DNA of 64,000 nucleotides from DATGKG01 sp963783145 (GCA_963783145.1 CAWAMM010000001.1:496001-560000); one strand, 5' to 3'. Positions 15,520 through 23,555 are shown, numbered from the stretch's first letter. The notes: generated by a model not told the origin, from the letters alone. A program made the numbers and translations.

Positions 15520-18030
15520 TCAATTACAGGTCGCGATTGCCTTCATCATTATGTTCCGGTCCAGCTGATTGACGACGCCGTCGCCATTCAGATCGGCGCC
15601 GCATAGCGCGCACGGCTTGCCGAATGCCGCGTTCAGCAGCTGCAGATCCTTGCCGTTCACCTTGCCGTCGCGATTGAGATCCGACCGGATGCAGATCGCG
15701 CTGCTTCCGAGGCAATCCGCCCCGAGGTTCGCCTCCACGATCGCGAGGTCCTGCGCGTCGGTGGTGCCATCGTTGTTGAAGTCGAAGAAGCTCGCGACGC
15801 CGAGAAAATCATTCACTCCATCGACGTCGAACTGATTGACGAATTTGTCGAGGTTGCCATCGCCCGGGCAGGCCGGCTCCGAGGCCAGCAGGTTGTTGAG
15901 GTCAGTCTGCAATTTCTCATACTCAGGCTGGAGCGAGGTCGGCACGCACGACTCCGGCGGGAGCCCTGAATCCGGCGCGCAGGCAAGATCGGTGGGCGTT
16001 GGGCACGCGCTGTTCATGGTGCCGTAGGGGCAATCGAGCCCGGCCGGATTACTGTCGGTCTGACTGAGGCTGTAGAACGAGGAAGTCGTAATCGTGCCGA
16101 AGGGAGGAAAAACCGTATTGCATTGCGGGCCGGGACATAGCGGTTCATCGCAGTCGTTGATCTCTTCCTGAATGAATTTGTACCCGGCATCGCGAGTCGC
16201 ATACTGATTTTTCGGCAATAGATTCAGCGTCTCATCGAGTTGGTTCTGCACATCGCAGCACGAGTTCCAGGAGCCATCCGAGGAATCCGGATTGGGGAAT
16301 TGCAGCGGCGGCTGATCGGCATTTTGCGGACCCATCCAGATCCCATTGTTCTCCTGCTCGCAGAAGCTCTGGTTGTTGAACAGGATATCCGAGCAGGTCC
16401 CTCCAGTCAGCGTTGGCGTAGCGCCGTCCATTCCCACCATCGCACCGATGACGCAGGGCCAGCTGCGCGTGATCGAATTGGTCGGGATTTGGAAGACACC
16501 CGGCCCCAGTTGCGTGAAATTGAGCTCGCGCTGAGGCGGCGTGTTCGGGTCGGTCAAGTAGGGCAGCATCGGCAGGCTATCCAGATGATGCGCCGGAGGA
16601 ACGATCTCGTTGGCCTTCGCCCCCGCGGCGTCGCTGAAAAGCTCAAAAAAGTCCACCGCGTTGATCATCGCGCTGACGATTCGCCCGCGAGTTCCGTTGA
16701 CCTTCGCGCCCGCGACTATCGCCGGAACCCATACGCCGGTCTGATGCACTGTGCCCTTGGCATTGACGGGGTCAAATGGCGGCTCGACGATTACCCCATA
16801 GGTGCCGTTGTCGCCGATAATCGCCACCAATGTGTTGGCGCGATCGAGCTCCGGAATATGTGGCCCATCGGATTTCATCACCGTGACGATAGTGCCATTG
16901 GCGTCGAGCGTCGCCAGTCCCAGATTGGCCAGTAACCTTCCGAGGTCCTGATCCATGGTTTGCAACATCGCCGCGGCGAGCAGGCGTTGCGACGCGATAT
17001 CGGCCGGCGTATTGCCGACGCATATGAAGCTCGGGCCACTCAGAGTCGGGGTCGCGGGCGGCTGCTGATAGGGGGTGTGGATGGCATTATAGGTCACGCT
17101 CAGCATCCGCGGCCCGCGCTGACTGTTCCACCACGAGCTGCTGCTATCGGTTTGCGCCTCGGTCATGTACTGGCGATAGATGCTCGGTTCGTTGTGGCAT
17201 TGGCCGGGCGCGGTCGGAGGCGGAATCGCACCGATGACCGTACTGCGCGCCCATACGTAGTAGGAATTGGTCCGGGTGAAATCGAGGATCGGGGGCGTCT
17301 CGGTCTGGCAAGTCGCCCCTACCAGGAACAGCCCATGGTCCTCGAGGCAGGTCTTCCCGTTCGAGGTGATAGTGCAGGTGCCATCCGCCAGATAGCACGC
17401 ACCGAAGGTGCCGCCCTGATCGAAGCCGCAAGGGAAGGTGCCCGGTGCGACATCCGTGATGCCGGCCTGGGTGTCGATCGCCCCGGGGCTCGCGCCGAGA
17501 TTGCCGTCGAAGTAATCGAAGCCCAGCGTCGCGGGTGAACAGTCGCCCGCCGGGTTCTGATCGCCCAGATGAAATTTGCCGATCATCGCGCTGGTGTAGC
17601 CCCTGGTCGCGAGCACCCGTGGCAGCGTGGTTTCGTAGGGCGAGGTTTGCGAGGCCGGCAGCATATTGTCGATGAGCGCGCTGGTGACGCCGGTGCGAAA
17701 CGGATAGCGGCCGGTGAAAAATGCCGCCCGGCTCGGAGAGCATTCCGGCATTACCCAGGTGTTGGTGAATTTCACCCCCGCGCTCGCGATCGCATTGATG
17801 TTAGGTAGGGAAGCCGGGATCGTCCCATCTTTGTAGAAGGTCCCCATCTGATCGATTCCGACATCATCCATGACGATGAAGAGGAGGTTGGGCGGGGCGG
17901 TGGCGTTGGGCGAGGATGATGAGCCGCCGCACGACGTCAGCAGCATCAACAAACCCAGCCTCGCGAGCCGAATCGCCGAGACCAGTCGGTACCTGCGCGC
18001 ACCAATCCGCGCGGTATCGGTCCCATCCAT
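15520..18030 (-). CDS. Sulfatase lipoprotein with C-terminal dockerin-like repeats
   Basis: The 836-residue protein starts with a lipoprotein signal: a hydrophobic stretch, then LTSC with lipidation at C34. It carries a type I sulfatase / alkaline phosphatase-superfamily domain with metal ligands D55-D56 in VMDDVG, the formylglycine motif CSPSR starting at C97, GKFHLGD and GDNG. The catalytic Cys needs oxidation by a formylglycine-generating or anSME enzyme, not seen here. The last 100 or so residues contain Ca-loop motifs DLNRDGKVNG and DLNGDGVVNQ, like dockerin type I. It is longer than usual (450-600), with a Cys-rich insert at about 540-700. The substrate is unknown, probably an extracellular sulfate ester. 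Confidence 0.88.
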   Translation of the reverse strand: MDGTDTARIGARRYRLVSAIRLARLGLLMLLTSCGGSSSSPNATAPPNLLFIVMDDVGIDQMGTFYKDGTIPASLPNINAIASAGVKFTNTWVMPECSPSRAAFFTGRYPFRTGVTSALIDNMLPASQTSPYETTLPRVLATRGYTSAMIGKFHLGDQNPAGDCSPATLGFDYFDGNLGASPGAIDTQAGITDVAPGTFPCGFDQGGTFGACYLADGTCTITSNGKTCLEDHGLFLVGATCQTETPPILDFTRTNSYYVWARSTVIGAIPPPTAPGQCHNEPSIYRQYMTEAQTDSSSSWWNSQRGPRMLSVTYNAIHTPYQQPPATPTLSGPSFICVGNTPADIASQRLLAAAMLQTMDQDLGRLLANLGLATLDANGTIVTVMKSDGPHIPELDRANTLVAIIGDNGTYGVIVEPPFDPVNAKGTVHQTGVWVPAIVAGAKVNGTRGRIVSAMINAVDFFELFSDAAGAKANEIVPPAHHLDSLPMLPYLTDPNTPPQRELNFTQLGPGVFQIPTNSITRSWPCVIGAMVGMDGATPTLTGGTCSDILFNNQSFCEQENNGIWMGPQNADQPPLQFPNPDSSDGSWNSCCDVQNQLDETLNLLPKNQYATRDAGYKFIQEEINDCDEPLCPGPQCNTVFPPFGTITTSSFYSLSQTDSNPAGLDCPYGTMNSACPTPTDLACAPDSGLPPESCVPTSLQPEYEKLQTDLNNLLASEPACPGDGNLDKFVNQFDVDGVNDFLGVASFFDFNNDGTTDAQDLAIVEANLGADCLGSSAICIRSDLNRDGKVNGKDLQLLNAAFGKPCALCGADLNGDGVVNQLDRNIMMKAIATCN

Positions 18031-18174
18031 TTAGAATTCCCCCCCCAAACCCGGAATCACGGCACCCTGAGATGACTGCCAGAAGCAATCGCGCGTTTCA
18101 ACTTGGGGTCGGGAGGAGCTCGGTGTCATGGGGCATGCCTGCTTGGATTGGGCCCCGCTTCGAAATCGGAAGGC

Positions 18175-18504
18175 CTAATGAAGGCGCGGATCGGTGGCTG
18201 CGACGCATTGACCCTTCAATGTCTGGAGGGCCTGGATCTGGTTGGCGCTCTGCGCGTTGCCGATCGGGCCAAACGCGCCATGCACCGCAAATTGCTGCTG
18301 GGTCAGCGAGTAATTGCAATCACTTTGACTTCCGAAGGTCTGCACCTTTTGCCATTTGGAGAGCGGCTGGCTGGTATCCGCGGTGCCATCGGCCGCGACG
18401 TTGGGGACGAGCAGAAACCATCCGCCGGAGGAGGCACTCTGTTCGGCGGGCGCGCATCCGGCGACGATGAGCAGCGCGATCGCGAGGGCATGGCATAGCT
18501 TCAT
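18175..18504 (-). CDS. Small lipoprotein of a tandem paralogous family, copy A
   Basis: The 109-residue protein has signal MKLCHALAIALLIVAGC with a VAGC lipobox. The body contains GGWFLLVPN, then PLSKWQKVQTFGSQSDCNYS. The second gene at 18900-19271 shares the G-W-x-L-x-x-P and L-x-x-W-x-x pattern. DNA around the start (GGTACAAGAGACCGC before ATGAAGCT) is matched at three other upstream loci, 19271, 19531 and 20100. It is a conserved-looking secreted family of unknown function, and the only copy here with a convincing complete lipobox. Confidence 0.72.
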   Translation of the reverse strand: MKLCHALAIALLIVAGCAPAEQSASSGGWFLLVPNVAADGTADTSQPLSKWQKVQTFGSQSDCNYSLTQQQFAVHGAFGPIGNAQSANQIQALQTLKGQCVAATDPRLH

Positions 18505-18699
18505 GCGGTCTCTTGTACCGGCTCAGCAACGCCGATGGAAATGCCTCCAATTCGATAGTTGCCGGTCCTTCTCTATCATCACGGTGCTTTTCCGGCGATA
18601 TGACCCGCGTGCGCCCGCACGGATGCCGCTTGGGCTTTCCTGCATCCAGGACAATCCGATCCGCGGGCGGGATCTCGATAAGGACCAAAGCTATCTAAA

Positions 18700-18907
18700 G
18701 ATTCTAACGGGGCGTTCGCGAACGCCCCCTACCATTTTTACCATCGTGGATTACCGAGGAGGGTTCAGGCTGCAGAAATGTCCACAAGGTTGTCGAAACT
18801 GTAGCATGACCTCGAACCCGCCAGGCGCTGCTCCGCTCGCCACCAGCATCGGGAAATGGCACCGCCTTGGAACCGTAGGGGGCGTTCGCGAACGCCCCGT
18901 TAGAATC
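18700..18907. repeat. REPIN-like element: two palindromes in inverted orientation
   Basis: Two 33-base units at 18700-18732 and 18875-18907 are exact reverse complements. Each holds the palindrome GGGGCGTTCGCGAACGCCCC flanked by GATTCTAAC on one side and CCTAC on the other. About 142 bases lie between them. A pair of inverted REP palindromes around a short spacer is the REPIN arrangement, normally mobilised by a RAYT transposase, which is not in the window. The right unit overlaps the 3' end of the gene at 18900-19271. Confidence 0.8.
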
Positions 18908-19271
18908 CCTCATCTGCGCAGCGGTCCTTATGCCGAGGCGAGGTCGCTGATTTGAAATCCCGTGCCGGCCGATTTTGCCTTGAGGCGGGGTCGTCTGAAG
19001 CGACACAGATCGCATCAAACAGCCACATCAGCATCGCGGCATCGTGTTCGGCCTCTTTGGTTCCCACTCGAGCGGCCTCGGCTTTGTCATACCACTGACC
19101 CTGAATCACCGTCCTTCCCTGTTGGCGTGCGCTGTGATCGTCGTATTGGCCGATGACCTTCCAGTTGGTCAGTAAAGCGTGAACATTGAAGTCGATCGGT
19201 CCACCTTGCTGGGGCGGTCCGATGAGCCACCAGCCCGCGAGCGCGGATGCGGCGGCTCGGCGCAGCGTCAT
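18900..19271 (-). CDS. Hypothetical secreted protein, tandem family copy B
   Basis: From ATG 19271 this gives 123 residues with a short signal-like start (MTLRRAAASALAGWWLIGPP). Then come NVHALLTNWKVIGQYDDHSA and a charged region. The GWWLIGPP and LLTNWKV segments parallel copy A. The 3' end runs into a REPIN palindrome at 18900-18907, so the C terminus may have been altered by the insertion. The signal peptide is weak and it may be a decaying gene. Confidence 0.45.
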   Translation of the reverse strand: MTLRRAAASALAGWWLIGPPQQGGPIDFNVHALLTNWKVIGQYDDHSARQQGRTVIQGQWYDKAEAARVGTKEAEHDAAMLMWLFDAICVASDDPASRQNRPARDFKSATSPRHKDRCADEGF

Positions 19272-19672
19272 GCGGGATGTTGTAGCGCTTGGACGTGGCC
19301 TCAATTGAAATGCCCTCAAAAAATGGGTGCCGGCCTAATTGTGCATTACCGGAAAGCGCCGGCGACACAATGCCTCATCGCAGCGTCTCGGCCAATGGCA
19401 CTCTCCGAGATGTCCCGTCTGACAGCGCAGGACACGCTAGATATTCGGCCAACACCTGCATTCTCGATTCCGCCACGGCGGTGGATAGCTGACCAGTTCA
19501 GGCGCGAGCGCGGCGTGTGGCGGAGCTTCATGCAGTCGGTTGTACCGCCATTTATTCGGCGGCCAAGTCGCGACGTCCCTTCGTTCCCTTCCCCCAACCC
19601 ACAATCTGCGCTGAGAGTTGATGATGAAAAAGCTTGATCAGCATCAGGGTATCTAATTTCACTGCGGCTGGC
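19272..19672. other. Intergenic stretch with a decayed family copy
   Basis: No convincing intact gene is seen. The minus strand holds a frameshifted start of the tandem secreted family at 19531. The rest shows no promoter, repeat or RNA signature that can be supported. Confidence 0.5.
19346..19531 (-). pseudogene. Decayed start of the tandem secreted family, copy C
   Basis: GGCGGTACAACCGACTGC before ATGAAGCTCCGCCAC aligns with the starts at 18504, 19271 and 20100. A two-base excess after CGCCAC relative to copy D shifts the frame, so the expected Ala/Leu signal becomes TPRSRLNW. The resulting 61-codon frame has no signal peptide or family motif. It is probably a relic. Confidence 0.45.
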
Positions 19673-19984
19673 TCACAGCACGCAGCTACAAGTACAGGTG
19701 GTGTCGGAATCAGTGCAGTTAGCAACGGGGAGGAAAGGGGGAGAGCAGGAAGAATCGCATACCATTGAGCAGTTTCCTCCGTTACCATTGCTGCAACTCG
19801 GGCAGGCGCCGGTAATGTTTACAGCGCAGGAGGGCGTAGGAGTTGCTGTAGCCGTCTGAGTGGCAGTTGCGGTTGGAGTTTCTGTCGGTTGGGAGACTTG
19901 CGGCCCGATCTCCCAATAGCCCCAAAGGACATTAGCCGATGCGCCGCGCACCAACGTGAACACCTCGATCAAGAGCACCGTCAC
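19673..19984 (-). CDS. Possible small Cys-rich secreted protein with Thr/Pro linker
   Basis: This frame of 103 residues starts at GTG 19984. It has a hydrophobic start (TVLLIEVFTLV), a linker TPTATATQTATATPTPS like that of the propeller protein at 11394-14567, and a tail with nine or more Cys (CPSCSNGNGGNCSMVC). A stop lies shortly upstream in frame and no ribosome site is evident. Linker plus Cys-rich tail argue for coding. It may be the remainder of copy D (20047-20100) after rearrangement. Confidence 0.42.
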   Translation of the reverse strand: MTVLLIEVFTLVRGASANVLWGYWEIGPQVSQPTETPTATATQTATATPTPSCAVNITGACPSCSNGNGGNCSMVCDSSCSPPFLPVANCTDSDTTCTCSCVL

Positions 19985-20046
19985 GAAGATCGCGACGAAT
20001 GCACTGGAGACCGCTTTCCCCGCCTAAGGCGCATGACGCGTGAGTA

Positions 20047-20100
20047 TCAAAGCGCCAAAATTAGGGTAATCGCGAGTGCAGCGGCGTGGCGGAGCTTCAG
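20047..20100 (-). pseudogene. Truncated signal-peptide start of the tandem secreted family, copy D
   Basis: The minus strand reads LKLRHAAALAITLILAL then stop, with CTG where ATG would be. GAGCGGTGCAACGGACCAC upstream aligns with copies A-C, and its upstream GAGGGCA...GAGGCC block also matches copy B. It is a signal peptide with no mature protein, so a relic. Confidence 0.5.
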
Positions 20101-20161
20101 GTGGTCCGTTGCACCGCTCGGACGGCCTCGAATGACGCCAGTGCCCTCAATTGGCTGGTTC

Positions 20162-20190
20162 TTGACAGCGTGGTAACCTGCGCATAGTTT
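20162..20190 (+). promoter_or_regulatory. Predicted promoter of the tRNA cluster
   Basis: A consensus TTGACA at 20162-20167, a 17-base spacer and TAGTTT at 20185-20190 lie 17 bases before the first tRNA, a spacing suited to a tRNA operon. Confidence 0.65.
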
Positions 20191-20207
20191 CTCCTCTTTA
20201 GCCCTCT

Positions 20208-20280
<73 letters not shown>

Positions 20281-20301
20281 GTGGTTCGCGTAAAAATACG
20301 G

Positions 20302-20387
20302 GGAGAGGTTCCCGAGTGGCCAAAGGGATCAGACTGTAAATCTGACGGCAAACGCCTTCGGAGGTTCGAATCCTCCCCTCTCCACCA
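20302..20387 (+). tRNA. tRNA-Tyr (anticodon GTA)
   Basis: The acceptor GGAGAGG pairs with CCTCTCC. The anticodon loop CTGTAAA gives GTA, and a long variable arm typical of class II tRNA is present. CCA is encoded at 20385-20387. Confidence 0.97.
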
Positions 20388-20435
20388 TTCACCATGTAGG
20401 ATGAGCAGCGTTCGGGAGGGGAGTTAACATACCAA

Positions 20436-20511
20436 GCGGGAATAGCTCAGTTGGTAGAGCGCGAGCCTTCCAAGCTCGGGGTCGCGGGTTCGAGTCCCGT
20501 TTCCCGCTCCA
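20436..20511 (+). tRNA. tRNA-Gly (anticodon TCC)
   Basis: The acceptor GCGGGAA pairs with TTCCCGC, and the anticodon loop CTTCCAA gives TCC. The T-arm is GGGTTCGAGTCCC and CCA is encoded. Confidence 0.97.
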
Positions 20512-20558
20512 GATAACAGCGTATATTCAAAAGGGACGGAGGAAGGCGCGGCCGCAGA

Positions 20559-20604
20559 CCTCTCCCGGCGCAGTAGCGCCACCCTCTCCCTGAAGGGCGA
20601 GGGG
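20559..20604. repeat. CTCTCCC-family intergenic palindrome, copy in tRNA cluster
   Basis: CCGGCGCAGTAGCGCC and CCCTCTCCCTGAAGGGCGAG form paired arms. A near-identical copy at 21261-21306 lies between rpmG and tRNA-Trp. Related palindromes occur at 11292, 46844 and 51145. Confidence 0.7.
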
Positions 20605-20631
20605 AAAAGGAAGGCGGACAACTTTAGTAGG

Positions 20632-20707
<76 letters not shown>

Positions 20708-20793
20708 TAAAACGAGGCCCGAAGGGGGCGCACAGCGCCGCGACGCAGTCGCCCCGAGGCGGAGCGCAGCGTAGTCGAGGGAAGATTAAAGGA

Positions 20794-20824
20794 GTCACGG
20801 GTTCGAATCCCGTCGTGGGCTCCA
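20794..20824 (+). repeat. Duplicated 3' end of tRNA-Thr (GGT)
   Basis: Thirty-one bases from GTCACGGGTTCG to GGCTCCA exactly repeat positions 20677-20707. It lacks the 5' half, so it is not a tRNA gene. The position is where a tuf gene often follows tRNA-Thr. It could be an attachment-site scar or a recombination relic. Confidence 0.85.
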
Positions 20825-20856
20825 ATATAGAGATAACGCCCGAAACGGAGCCTCTT

Positions 20857-20959
20857 CGTAGGGGCGGTTCGCGAACCGCCCGCAACGATGTTTCGGAAGG
20901 CGGGAAATGCCTGGCAATTGCGCCATCGCTGCGGGTCGTTCGCGAACGACCCCTACGAG
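20857..20959. repeat. Second REPIN-like inverted pair of palindromes
   Basis: GGGGCGGTTCGCGAACCGCC (from 20861) and GGGTCGTTCGCGAACGACCC (20933-20952) sit in inverted orientation. Flanks CGTAG and GCAACGATG / GCAGCGATG match when one unit is reverse-complemented. The stems differ by paired changes that keep base pairing. It is the same family as the element at 18700-18907, with a shorter spacer. Confidence 0.75.
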
Positions 20960-21039
20960 GAATAAGAAAAACGACCCTACCGGGAAGAAGCACGGGCCTC
21001 GAAACGGACGGAATTTAGCAACATCATTAGGATATAATT

Positions 21040-21192
21040 ATGCGAGATCTAATCGGAATGGCCTGCGACGGATGCAAACGTCGCAATTACACCACCACCA
21101 AAAATAAGAAGAAGCAGACCGACAAGTTCGCCATCAAGAAGTTCTGCCCGTCGTGCCGCGCGCATACCGTACATAAAGAATGTAAGGTGTGA
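21040..21192 (+). CDS. rpmG: Ribosomal protein L33
   Basis: This 50-residue 50S protein is the zinc-ribbon type, with Cys at 9, 12, 37 and 40 (CDGC and CPSC). RNYTTTKNKK and HTVHKE are family signatures. ATG 21040 follows AGGA at 21028-21031. A TATAAT string directly before the ATG is probably coincidental. It sits between the tRNA cluster and tRNA-Trp, the conserved order leading into secE-nusG. Confidence 0.95.
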   Translation: MRDLIGMACDGCKRRNYTTTKNKKKQTDKFAIKKFCPSCRAHTVHKECKV

Positions 21193-21260
21193 CGATCGGT
21201 CGAGGCGTTCGCTGCCTTTGTCTGGAGGACTTTCGCATGACGGAATGCGAGGCGTTCGCG

Positions 21261-21306
21261 CCCCTCACCCGGCGCAGTAGCGCCACCCTCTCCCTGAGGG
21301 AGAGGG
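21261..21306. repeat. CTCTCCC-family intergenic palindrome, copy before tRNA-Trp
   Basis: CCGGCGCAGTAGCGCCACCC followed by TCTCCCTGAGGGAGAGGG nearly repeats 20559-20604. Both arms can form hairpins. Confidence 0.7.
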
Positions 21307-21331
21307 AATGATGATGAAGCGACTTTTGAGC

Positions 21332-21408
21332 GGGCCAGTAGCTCTAATTGGCAGAGCATCGGACTCCAAATCCGAGGGTTGCAGGTTCGAATCCTGCCTG
21401 ACCCGCCA
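21332..21408 (+). tRNA. tRNA-Trp (anticodon CCA)
   Basis: The anticodon loop CTCCAAA gives CCA, discriminator G is followed by encoded CCA, and the T-arm is AGGTTCGAATCCT. The acceptor GGGCCAG against CTGACCC has a C-A mismatch at the fourth pair. It precedes secE, as in many bacteria. Confidence 0.93.
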
Positions 21409-21454
21409 TTATTTTTTACGAATGCAAGAACGGTGCTTGAAATAGGGCGCAAGA

Positions 21455-21658
21455 ATGGATAGTTTAAAAAGTTACCTCAATCAGGCGGTGAGTTTTGTTC
21501 GCGAAGCATACACAGAACTCGCCAAGGTCCATTACCCGTCGCCCAAGGAGACGATTCAGGCCACGATCGTGGTAGTCGCGCTTTCCTTCGTGATGGCGCT
21601 ATGGCTCGGGCTGATCGATGTGGGTGCGACCCGCGCGGTCCGTTTTCTGATTGGATAA
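21455..21658 (+). CDS. secE: Preprotein translocase subunit SecE
   Basis: The 67-residue inner-membrane clamp of the SecYEG channel has an amphipathic helix (VREAYTELAKVHYPSPKET) and one membrane helix at about 36-58. It is the short single-helix form. It lies directly before nusG, the conserved arrangement. Confidence 0.95.
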   Translation: MDSLKSYLNQAVSFVREAYTELAKVHYPSPKETIQATIVVVALSFVMALWLGLIDVGATRAVRFLIG

Positions 21659-21693
21659 AGTGAGGCATCCGGCACGTCCGGAGGCCATTTTTG

Positions 21694-22281
21694 ATGGAAG
21701 AAGAAGCCAAAATACAGGAACCCTCGCCGGCGCCCGCGGACCTCAAAGCGAGCTGGAAGTGGTACGTCATCCATACCTATTCCGGCTACGAGCAGAAGGC
21801 CAAGGCCGCGCTCGAGGAGCGGGTGCGCTCGATGCACATGGAGCATAAGATCGGCGCCGTGCTGGTGCCGGTCGAGCGCGTGCAGGAGCTCGGCAAGGGT
21901 GGCCAGCGCAAGATCTCGAGCCGCAAATTCTTCCCCGGCTATATCTTCGTGAACATGCTGCTGGACGACGAAACCTGGCACGTGATCAAGAACACGCCGA
22001 AGATCACCGGCTTCGTCGGCCATGCGACTAATCCGCCGGAAGTACCCGAGCACGAAGTCAAAGAAATCACCCAGCAGATGGAAGAAGGGGCGCTGCGCCC
22101 CAAGCCCAAGGTTTTGTTCGAAGTGGGCGAGGCGATAAAAGTGGTGGATGGCCCCTTCCAGGATTTCAACGGCACGGTGGAAGAGGTGAAGCCGGAAAAG
22201 GGCAAGGTGCGGGTGCTGATCTCGATTTTTGGCCGCGCAACTCCGGTCGAACTCGACTTTGTACAGGTAGAAAAAGCGTAG
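21694..22281 (+). CDS. nusG: Transcription elongation and antitermination factor NusG
   Basis: The 195-residue NusG binds the RNA polymerase clamp and couples transcription to translation or Rho. The N-terminal NGN domain (KWYVIHTYSGYEQKAK, FFPGYIFVNM) and the C-terminal KOW domain (GPFQDFNGTVEEV) are both present. ATG 21694 with GGAGG 13 bases upstream is chosen over TTG at 21691. A 20-residue acidic, Pro-rich extension precedes the NGN domain. Confidence 0.95.
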   Translation: MEEEAKIQEPSPAPADLKASWKWYVIHTYSGYEQKAKAALEERVRSMHMEHKIGAVLVPVERVQELGKGGQRKISSRKFFPGYIFVNMLLDDETWHVIKNTPKITGFVGHATNPPEVPEHEVKEITQQMEEGALRPKPKVLFEVGEAIKVVDGPFQDFNGTVEEVKPEKGKVRVLISIFGRATPVELDFVQVEKA

Positions 22282-22375
22282 CAACAACCCGGGCGCAGTT
22301 GAGGCCGCGGTCCCTATAGAAAGCTGGGCACGCGGAGGCGATGTGCTCGCATCGACGTTTCTGGATATCGGTTAA

Positions 22376-22801
22376 GTGGCAAAAAAAGTCGTCGGACAGA
22401 TCAAATTGCAAATCCCCGCCGGCGCGGCTAATCCCGCGCCTCCGGTTGGACCCGCGCTCGGACAGCGCGGCGTCAACATCATGGAGTTCTGCAAGGCCTT
22501 CAACGCGCAGACCCAGAGCATGGCGGGATTCACGGTGCCGGTGGTGGTGACGGTCTTCAGCGATCGCTCCTTCAGCTTCGTCACCAAAAGTCCGCCCGCA
22601 TCCAACTTGCTGTTGAAGGCGGCCGGAGTCGAGAAGGGCTCGCCGACGCCGAATAAGAACAAGGTCGGCAAAGTCACCAAGGCGCAGATCGAAGAGATCG
22701 CCAAGACCAAGGTGAAAGACCTCACCGCGGCCAACATCGAAGCGGCGATGAAAACAGTATCGGGCACGGCCAGGTCGATGGGTATCGACATCGTCGAATA
22801 G
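22376..22801 (+). CDS. rplK: Ribosomal protein L11
   Basis: This 141-residue protein of the L7/L12 stalk base binds the GTPase-associated centre of 23S rRNA. KLQIPAGAANPAPPVGPALG and the C-terminal KDLTAANIEAAMKTVSGTAR are diagnostic. The start is GTG. It begins the rplKAJL block, 94 bases after nusG. Confidence 0.97.
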   Translation: MAKKVVGQIKLQIPAGAANPAPPVGPALGQRGVNIMEFCKAFNAQTQSMAGFTVPVVVTVFSDRSFSFVTKSPPASNLLLKAAGVEKGSPTPNKNKVGKVTKAQIEEIAKTKVKDLTAANIEAAMKTVSGTARSMGIDIVE

Positions 22802-22819
22802 CGATTCGGAGAATTTTCA

Positions 22820-23530
22820 ATGGCGGGCAAGAAATATACAGCGGCAGCGAAGACCATCGATCACGATAAGCGCTATGCCCTCGACGAAGCGATCAAGATG
22901 GTCGCGGGCAATAAAATCGCCAAGTTCGACGAGACCGTCGAGACTGCGATTCGCCTCAATGTAGACCCGCGCCAGGCCGACCAGAACGTGCGCGGCACGG
23001 TCGTACTGCCCAATGGCACCGGCAAGACCGCGCGGGTGCTGGTGTTGACCAAGGGCGACAAGGAGCGCGAGGCGCGTGAAGCGGGCGCCGATTTCGTCGG
23101 CGGCGAGGACATGATCAAGAAGATCCAGGAAGAGAACTGGCTCGACTTCGATCGCGTGATCGCCACTCCCGATGTGATGGCGCTGGTCGGGCGCATCGGT
23201 AAAATCCTCGGACCTCGTGGCCTGATGCCGAATCCGAAAGTCGGGACCGTCACCTTCGACGTCGCCAAGGCGGTCGGCGAGGTGAAGGCCGGCAAGGTGG
23301 ATTTCCGGGTCGACAAGGCGGGCGTCGTCCATGCTCCGATCGGCAAGCTCAGCTTCGGTGAAGAGAAGCTTAACCAGAACGTGCATGCCCTCCTCGATGC
23401 GATCTGGAAGGCCAAGCCGTCGACCGCGAAGGGCAACTACGTCAAGAGCATCGCGATTTCGTCGACGATGGGGCCCGGGATCCGGGTCGACGTCACCAAT
23501 GCTTCCAAGAATTACCAGACGGCCGCGTAA
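22820..23530 (+). CDS. rplA: Ribosomal protein L1
   Basis: The 236-residue L1-stalk protein moves deacylated tRNA through the E site, and in many bacteria represses its own operon. KILGPRGLMPNPKVGTVT is the family signature. It starts 18 bases after rplK, preceded by GGAGAA. Length is normal. Confidence 0.97.
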   Translation: MAGKKYTAAAKTIDHDKRYALDEAIKMVAGNKIAKFDETVETAIRLNVDPRQADQNVRGTVVLPNGTGKTARVLVLTKGDKEREAREAGADFVGGEDMIKKIQEENWLDFDRVIATPDVMALVGRIGKILGPRGLMPNPKVGTVTFDVAKAVGEVKAGKVDFRVDKAGVVHAPIGKLSFGEEKLNQNVHALLDAIWKAKPSTAKGNYVKSIAISSTMGPGIRVDVTNASKNYQTAA

Positions 23531-23555
23531 GAAATCGGAACGAGCGTTCAGTTAA

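Noticed and set aside
20794..20824. Second tRNA-Thr gene
   Set aside because: Only the 3' half is present; the D-arm and anticodon arm are missing.
21033..21038. TATAAT before rpmG as a -10 promoter element
   Set aside because: It would place the transcript start inside the gene and no -35 match is found at the right distance.
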